Below the pieces are notes generated by a model. It ran no database searches, was not told the DNA's origin, and saw only the letters and a program-made list of their open reading frames with translations. The position numbers were made by a program, and so were the translations under genes. This document shows, piece after piece, positions 6,940 to 10,010 of a stretch of DNA of 10,010 bases (positions are counted from its first letter, which is position 1; the number at the start of each line of letters is the position of its first letter). Source of the DNA: VMCP01 sp964492925 (GTDB taxonomy: Bacteria > Bacteroidota > Bacteroidia > NS11-12g > UBA955); assembly GCA_964492925.1 (NCBI GenBank), contig CAZBMF010000087.1:1-10010 (forward strand), given 5' to 3'.

Positions 6940-7449
6940 ATGAAATTTATTAAAACAATTTTAATCACCATGGTCATGATTTTTACCATGTCGTTGATCC
7001 ATCCATACTATGTTGGGGTGGTTGAAATAAATTGGGTTACGAAGAGTAAATTTGAGGTGAGTGTGAAGTTGTTTACAGATGATTTGCAAAAGGCTATCTA
7101 CCAAAATAGAAAGATAAAGTTTCAATCAACGGTAAAAAGCGATGAAAACAAAAAGGAAATAGAATTGTATGTAAAAAGCAGATTGAAAATCATGCAACAA
7201 TTGCCTAAAAAAACCAATATCATTCCATTGGAATTTCTTGGATGGGAAATAGAAGATGAGGCAACATGGATTTATTTTCAAAGTAGCAACCTGAAATCTA
7301 TAAAATCAGACAAAGATATTTTAATTCAAAATCAATTGTTATACAATGTGTTGGATAAGCAAGTAACCATTGTTCACTGTATAAAAAATGGAGAGAGAAA
7401 AAGTGAACAGATGATTCAGCCTGAAACTTCTGTCCACTTTCACTTTTAA
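6940..7449 (+). CDS. DUF6702-type exported protein
   Basis: 169 residues, the usual size for this Bacteroidota family of unknown function. A hydrophobic N-terminal signal (about 4-20) is followed at once by HPYYVGVVEINW (21-32), the typical mature start of the family, and by KLFTDDLQKAI (43-53), its most recognisable motif. The rest is predicted beta-rich, with GWEIEDEATWIYFQ (101-114), one Cys (147) and a C-terminus ending VHFHF. It is probably periplasmic or membrane-anchored by an uncleaved signal. It is transcribed divergently from the HupE/UreJ-M1 peptidase operon, separated by only 47 bp between starts, suggesting shared control; from memory these families often lie together in Bacteroidota genomes. 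Its stop codon overlaps that of the Rieske gene on the other strand. The family call rests on recognised motifs, not on a search. Confidence 0.75.
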   Translation: MKFIKTILITMVMIFTMSLIHPYYVGVVEINWVTKSKFEVSVKLFTDDLQKAIYQNRKIKFQSTVKSDENKKEIELYVKSRLKIMQQLPKKTNIIPLEFLGWEIEDEATWIYFQSSNLKSIKSDKDILIQNQLLYNVLDKQVTIVHCIKNGERKSEQMIQPETSVHFHF

Positions 7450-7850
7450 GAATAGACACGCAAGATATTGCCAGAGAGCGACGTGTTCATTTTTTGTAAG
7501 TTTCCACTTGTTGGGCCACTTACCGCTGAACCAGTAGAAGAGAAAGTGGCACCATGTTTTGGACAAACGAATTGATTGTTGTTTGATTTGAAATTGACAT
7601 TGGCACCTTCGTGAGTGCAAGCTGCCGCTACTGCCAAATATTCTCCAGTGGTTGTTTTCGCAACAATAACCCCATTGTGAATCAAATATCCACCATTTGT
7701 GTTAAGGGCAGAATAGGCAGATTGAGTAAGGTCTAAGGTGAAATCCACCGACATGGTATCAGTGGTTTTTGAGCAGCCACCCATGCACATAGGCAAAGAT
7801 GCAGCTACTGCTGAGAATCCAAGCAAGGATAGAAATTCTTTACGGTCCAT
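7446..7850 (-). CDS. Rieske [2Fe-2S] lipoprotein
   Basis: 134-residue protein with an N-terminal export signal (DRKEFLSLLGFSAVAA, 2-17) and a lipobox MGGC with Cys26, so it is probably lipid-anchored on the periplasmic side. The Rieske cluster ligands are clear: C78 and H80 in CTHEG, C96 and H99 in CPKHG, spaced CxH-x15-CxxH. The two extra cysteines that form the disulfide in bc1/b6f Rieske proteins (CTHLGC, CPCHGS) are missing, being Ala83 and Lys98, so this is of the ferredoxin/oxygenase-like, lower-potential type. It probably moves electrons to or from a partner not encoded nearby. The ATG at 7850 fits the signal. It lies tail-to-tail with the DUF6702-type gene with a 4-bp overlap and is followed on its 5' side by a repeat-rich gap. 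Confidence 0.88.
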   Translation of the reverse strand: MDRKEFLSLLGFSAVAASLPMCMGGCSKTTDTMSVDFTLDLTQSAYSALNTNGGYLIHNGVIVAKTTTGEYLAVAAACTHEGANVNFKSNNNQFVCPKHGATFSSTGSAVSGPTSGNLQKMNTSLSGNILRVYS

Positions 7851-7911
7851 ATTAAGTTTGAAAGGTTTATTATCAATACGGAATAATTGCCTAATTGGTG
7901 GGTTCCGGGAA

Positions 7912-7974
7912 TTTAAAGTTGAAAGTTTAGCGTTTAAAGTTGAAAGTTTAGAGCTTAAAGTTTAAAGTTTAAAG
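7912..7974 (+). repeat. Three 21-nt tandem repeats
   Basis: Two nearly identical 21-nt units (7912-7932 and 7933-7953, core TTTAAAGTTGAAAGTTTAG) and a degenerate third unit (7954-7974, TTAAAGTTTAAAGTTTAAAG) lie end to end. Within each unit a 7-nt sub-period TTTAAAG is visible. It is noncoding as far as I can tell: a short plus-strand frame reads FKVESLA twice, but it starts inside the Rieske gene on the opposite strand and has no signs of a real gene. Confidence 0.75.
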
Positions 7975-7993
7975 TTTGATTCGATTAAACTTT

Positions 7994-8038
7994 CTAATCA
8001 CTCTAATTTTCCTAATCCATCTAATATCCCTAATCCCA
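7994..8038 (+). repeat. Five 9-nt tandem repeats CTAATNNNN
   Basis: Five consecutive nonamers keep CTAAT fixed and vary in the last four bases: CTAATCACT, CTAATTTTC, CTAATCCAT, CTAATATCC, CTAATCCCA. The array lies 20 bp after the 21-nt array, in the gap between the T9SS-exported gene (its 3' side) and the Rieske gene (its 5' side). The rest of the gap (7851-7911 and 8039-8080) shows nothing I can name. Confidence 0.7.
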
Positions 8039-8080
8039 ATTTTAGTTAAATTTTGAGCAATAATTCAAATATAATTTACT

Positions 8081-8102
8081 ATAAACCTTCATAAACCTTT
8101 TA
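8081..8102 (-). repeat. 10-nt repeats at the stop codon of the T9SS-exported gene
   Basis: Read on the minus strand, the stop TAA (8102-8100) runs directly into AAAGGTTTAT and GAAGGTTTAT. The 13-mer ATAAAAGGTTTAT is shared with 2921-2933, where it likewise overlaps a stop codon. A single AAAGGTTTAT also occurs at 7861-7870, upstream of the Rieske start. Confidence 0.5.
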
Positions 8103-9797
8103 TTCCCTAATTAGTGTAATCACCCCATGAATCTCTTTCGGTGGGTTGTTTGTGCCATCTAAATACAACTGATACAGCACGAAATAACTTCCAGCAGGAC
8201 AATCTGGTCCAGTGTTCATGACCTTTCCGTTCCAGAATTTACTTTCGTCTTTGATGTTGGCGTTTTGGGTTTCAAAAACCAATTCTCCCCAACGATTGTA
8301 AATCATGAGATTGTAGTAGAATTCACGTCCTTCATAACCAATCTTAAAAACATCATTAAATCCATCGTTGTTTCCTGGGCTAAAACTGTTTAAAAGCCAG
8401 TAATTATTTGATAAATTTGGTATCAAACATTCAATGGTTGTTCCCATTTCTATTTTATTGACTTTTGCAATTTCCGTTGTTAATTTACCTTGAAAATGGT
8501 CGATTGCACTTAGGCTAACAGGAGATAAAATGGTATTAAAAGTTGTATAGTCTTGTATATGGTTGGCGCAATTTTTATAATCACATGGACTCATAATTGC
8601 GAAGTTTAAATGTGGTGTAGATAAATAGTCATCCTGTCCAAAAAAAACTGTCCCTCCAGAATTGAGTACATCAAAGTCCATTCCTGCATTGGAAGTTTTA
8701 AATTCCCTAGAAGCAAAATAAATGGAATTTCCCGAAACGAAATTTCCATTTGTATCAACAACTATAAAACCTTGTCGTGAACCATTACCAAGGCCTTCAG
8801 ATTGCATTGACATGTATATCAAATCGTTTTCAAGATAGGCGTGATTGAAATAATCTCTGGCACCGGGAGTTGTAGCAAATCCAATTTGCCAAAGGATTTT
8901 TTCCTGATTCAAATCAACTGCGGCAACCCAAGCATCGGGAGTCCCTTTTGCGCTTGTAAAACCAGCCAAATAAACTTTTCCAGAAGGAGTATAAATTAAC
9001 TTATCTTGGCTGTGATTGTTAAGTCCATCTAAGAAAAACGATTTAATGGAAGCTCCTGTCTTTTTATTTACAAGCAATAAAAAAGGATTTACATTGCTAG
9101 TTATCCATCCCCCAATAAGATAACCATAAGGCGTTGATTGTATTTGTGTAGGGTGGGCTTGATGATTATTACCAAATAGAGAAAGGTTTATTTGATTGGT
9201 GAAAATATCATTTCCATTGCTGTCTAATTTAACCACCAGTACACGCGAATAATTCAAACTAGAATATTGTTGTGCGTCACCAGCAATAATTACATCTCCA
9301 TTTGGGTCTACCATAACGGCTCTTATAGCATCTAAATAAGATTGATTTCCTGAGCTGGGTGTTTTTCTATACCATTTTAAATTTCCTGTATTGTCAATTG
9401 AAACTATTGCTCCTAAATTTGAGGAAGTAGAATTGTTGTAATTCTGTCCTGTAATGATGATGCCACCGCTAGGAGTTGCTGCCAACCGGATTGAGAAACC
9501 CCCTTCGTCTGTAGACAATCCAACGGTTTTGAAAAAAAGCAATTTTCCTGTGTCATTGAATTTTGCAAAATAGAAATCTTTATCAATTCCAGACAAATTG
9601 GCCAAGCCACCCAACCAAAAACCACCTTTTACAGCCACAACACTATGGCTGGTTAAATCGGAAATAAAATTTGATCCTATCTGTTTTTCAGCCAATGTAA
9701 CATATTTGGATTTAATTGATGAATTGCAAATTTGACTTTTTGCAACATTTAAGTTGAAAAATATAATCCAAAGGATGAAGAGTTTTATCTTTGTCAA
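8100..9797 (-). CDS. T9SS type B-sorted secreted protein with propeller-like repeats
   Basis: 565-residue protein with an N-terminal signal peptide (hydrophobic 6-18, likely cleavage near AKSQ, 19-22). Residues about 50-400 consist of repeated strands with phrases such as GGFWLGG, GGIIITGQ, GDVIIAGD, GYLIGG and GKVYLAG, each followed by a strand reading like LVVKLDSNGN or VAAVDLN; this suggests a beta-propeller of five or six blades. About 465-565 is the gliding-motility-associated C-terminal (type B) sorting domain: NSFSPGNNDGFNDVFKI (470-486), MIYNRWGELVFET (498-510), CPAGSYFVLYQL (533-544) and the ending HGVITLIRE. It should cross the outer membrane through the type IX system and be released or anchored at the surface. 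No PorP/SprF-like partner is adjacent. There is no in-frame ATG before residue 162; the TTG at 9797 gives a complete signal peptide and an in-frame TAA lies just upstream, so TTG is the likely start. The ligand or role is unknown. Confidence 0.87.
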   Translation of the reverse strand: MTKIKLFILWIIFFNLNVAKSQICNSSIKSKYVTLAEKQIGSNFISDLTSHSVVAVKGGFWLGGLANLSGIDKDFYFAKFNDTGKLLFFKTVGLSTDEGGFSIRLAATPSGGIIITGQNYNNSTSSNLGAIVSIDNTGNLKWYRKTPSSGNQSYLDAIRAVMVDPNGDVIIAGDAQQYSSLNYSRVLVVKLDSNGNDIFTNQINLSLFGNNHQAHPTQIQSTPYGYLIGGWITSNVNPFLLLVNKKTGASIKSFFLDGLNNHSQDKLIYTPSGKVYLAGFTSAKGTPDAWVAAVDLNQEKILWQIGFATTPGARDYFNHAYLENDLIYMSMQSEGLGNGSRQGFIVVDTNGNFVSGNSIYFASREFKTSNAGMDFDVLNSGGTVFFGQDDYLSTPHLNFAIMSPCDYKNCANHIQDYTTFNTILSPVSLSAIDHFQGKLTTEIAKVNKIEMGTTIECLIPNLSNNYWLLNSFSPGNNDGFNDVFKIGYEGREFYYNLMIYNRWGELVFETQNANIKDESKFWNGKVMNTGPDCPAGSYFVLYQLYLDGTNNPPKEIHGVITLIRE

Positions 9798-9943
9798 TTT
9801 GTTCGTTGTTTAATTTGAAGAGTTGGTTAACTGTCAATAAACGAGCAAATTAATTAATTTATTGAACATTATTTTGGATTTATAAAAAATGATTAAAAAA
9901 TGATGCAATTTAAATCCATTCTTACTTCCAAATAAAAATATAG

Positions 9944-9951
9944 TATCTTTG
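9944..9951 (+). promoter_or_regulatory. -7 promoter element of prfB
   Basis: TATCTTTG, followed by CA, is a full match to the Bacteroidota TAnnTTTG element recognised by the primary sigma factor. It ends only four bases before the ATG at 9956. Transcription would start at or within a few bases of the start codon, so the message would be leaderless or nearly so. No good -33 TTG is seen in 9918-9927. Confidence 0.6.
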
Positions 9952-9955
9952 CACT

Positions 9956-10010
9956 ATGAATGCAGAACAGCATAAAGATATAAAAGGCCGTGCAGAGGCT
10001 TTGAGGAGGT
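9956..10010 (+). CDS. prfB: Peptide chain release factor 2, N-terminal fragment
   Basis: Only 18 codons are in the window (MNAEQHKDIKGRAEALRR). The pattern of a short leader, then EQ-K-I-R-EALRR, matches the start of bacterial RF2 proteins (for example D-QLKDVKARTEALRRYL), which recognise UGA and UAA stop codons on the ribosome. The programmed +1 frameshift site found near codon 25 of most prfB genes lies beyond the edge, so it cannot be checked. Other proteins with a helical, charged start could mimic this, so the call is moderate. The perfect -7 element just upstream supports a true gene start here. It is divergent from the T9SS-exported gene; the 158-bp gap between them otherwise shows only AT-rich sequence. 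Confidence 0.6.
   Translation, partial: MNAEQHKDIKGRAEALRR

Noticed and set aside
7738..7965. Plus-strand frame ending in a repeated FKVESL heptad
   Set aside because: Most of it is antisense to the Rieske gene; the heptad just reflects the 21-nt DNA repeat being a multiple of three.
7912..7974. CRISPR-like array
   Set aside because: The units are directly adjacent with no spacers and no cas genes are nearby; it is a simple tandem repeat.

Overview
The window looks like chromosomal DNA of a member of the Bacteroidota, most likely a flavobacterium-like lineage. The DNA is AT-rich. The protein at 8100-9797 ends in a type B sorting domain of the type IX secretion system (gliding-motility-associated C-terminus), which is confined to this phylum. 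Lipoproteins with the phylum's usual look are present. Clear Shine-Dalgarno sequences are absent, and a textbook TAnnTTTG -7 promoter element (TATCTTTG) lies just before the gene at the right edge. I see no phage, transposase, CRISPR, rRNA or tRNA, so this is mainly a housekeeping and cell-envelope region.

Layout, left to right. A sugar/proton symporter of the FHS (FucP/GluP-like) MFS family runs leftward off the window (1-811). A 200-bp divergent gap with a cluster of TTACA/TGTAA half-sites separates it from a rightward two-gene operon: a PLP aminotransferase of the methionine/glutamine (YbdL/KAT) type (1012-2175) and, overlapping it by 13 bp, an omega-amidase of the nitrilase superfamily (2163-2924). 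Facing them is an unrecognised leftward lipoprotein-like gene with three membrane segments (2965-3636). Next comes a strong intrinsic terminator (3735-3762) that closes a leftward HupE/UreJ-family membrane protein plus M1 metallopeptidase operon (6892 to 3793, 8-bp overlap). Divergent from it is a DUF6702-type exported protein (6940-7449). That gene collides tail-to-tail with a Rieske [2Fe-2S] lipoprotein gene (7446-7850), and the two share a TTAA that supplies both stop codons. A repeat-filled gap (7851-8099) follows, then the large leftward T9SS-exported protein (8100-9797, TTG start). The first 18 codons of what looks like prfB (release factor 2) leave the window at the right.

How the genes work together. 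The aminotransferase and amidase form a well-understood pair: transamination with glutamine yields alpha-ketoglutaramate, which the amidase opens to alpha-ketoglutarate and ammonia, making the transamination irreversible and supporting methionine salvage. HupE/UreJ protein, M1 peptidase and DUF6702 protein form a compact envelope module whose joint function is not established and is the best candidate here for an undescribed system. The remaining genes look like independent single units. No intergenic stretch exceeds 250 bases.
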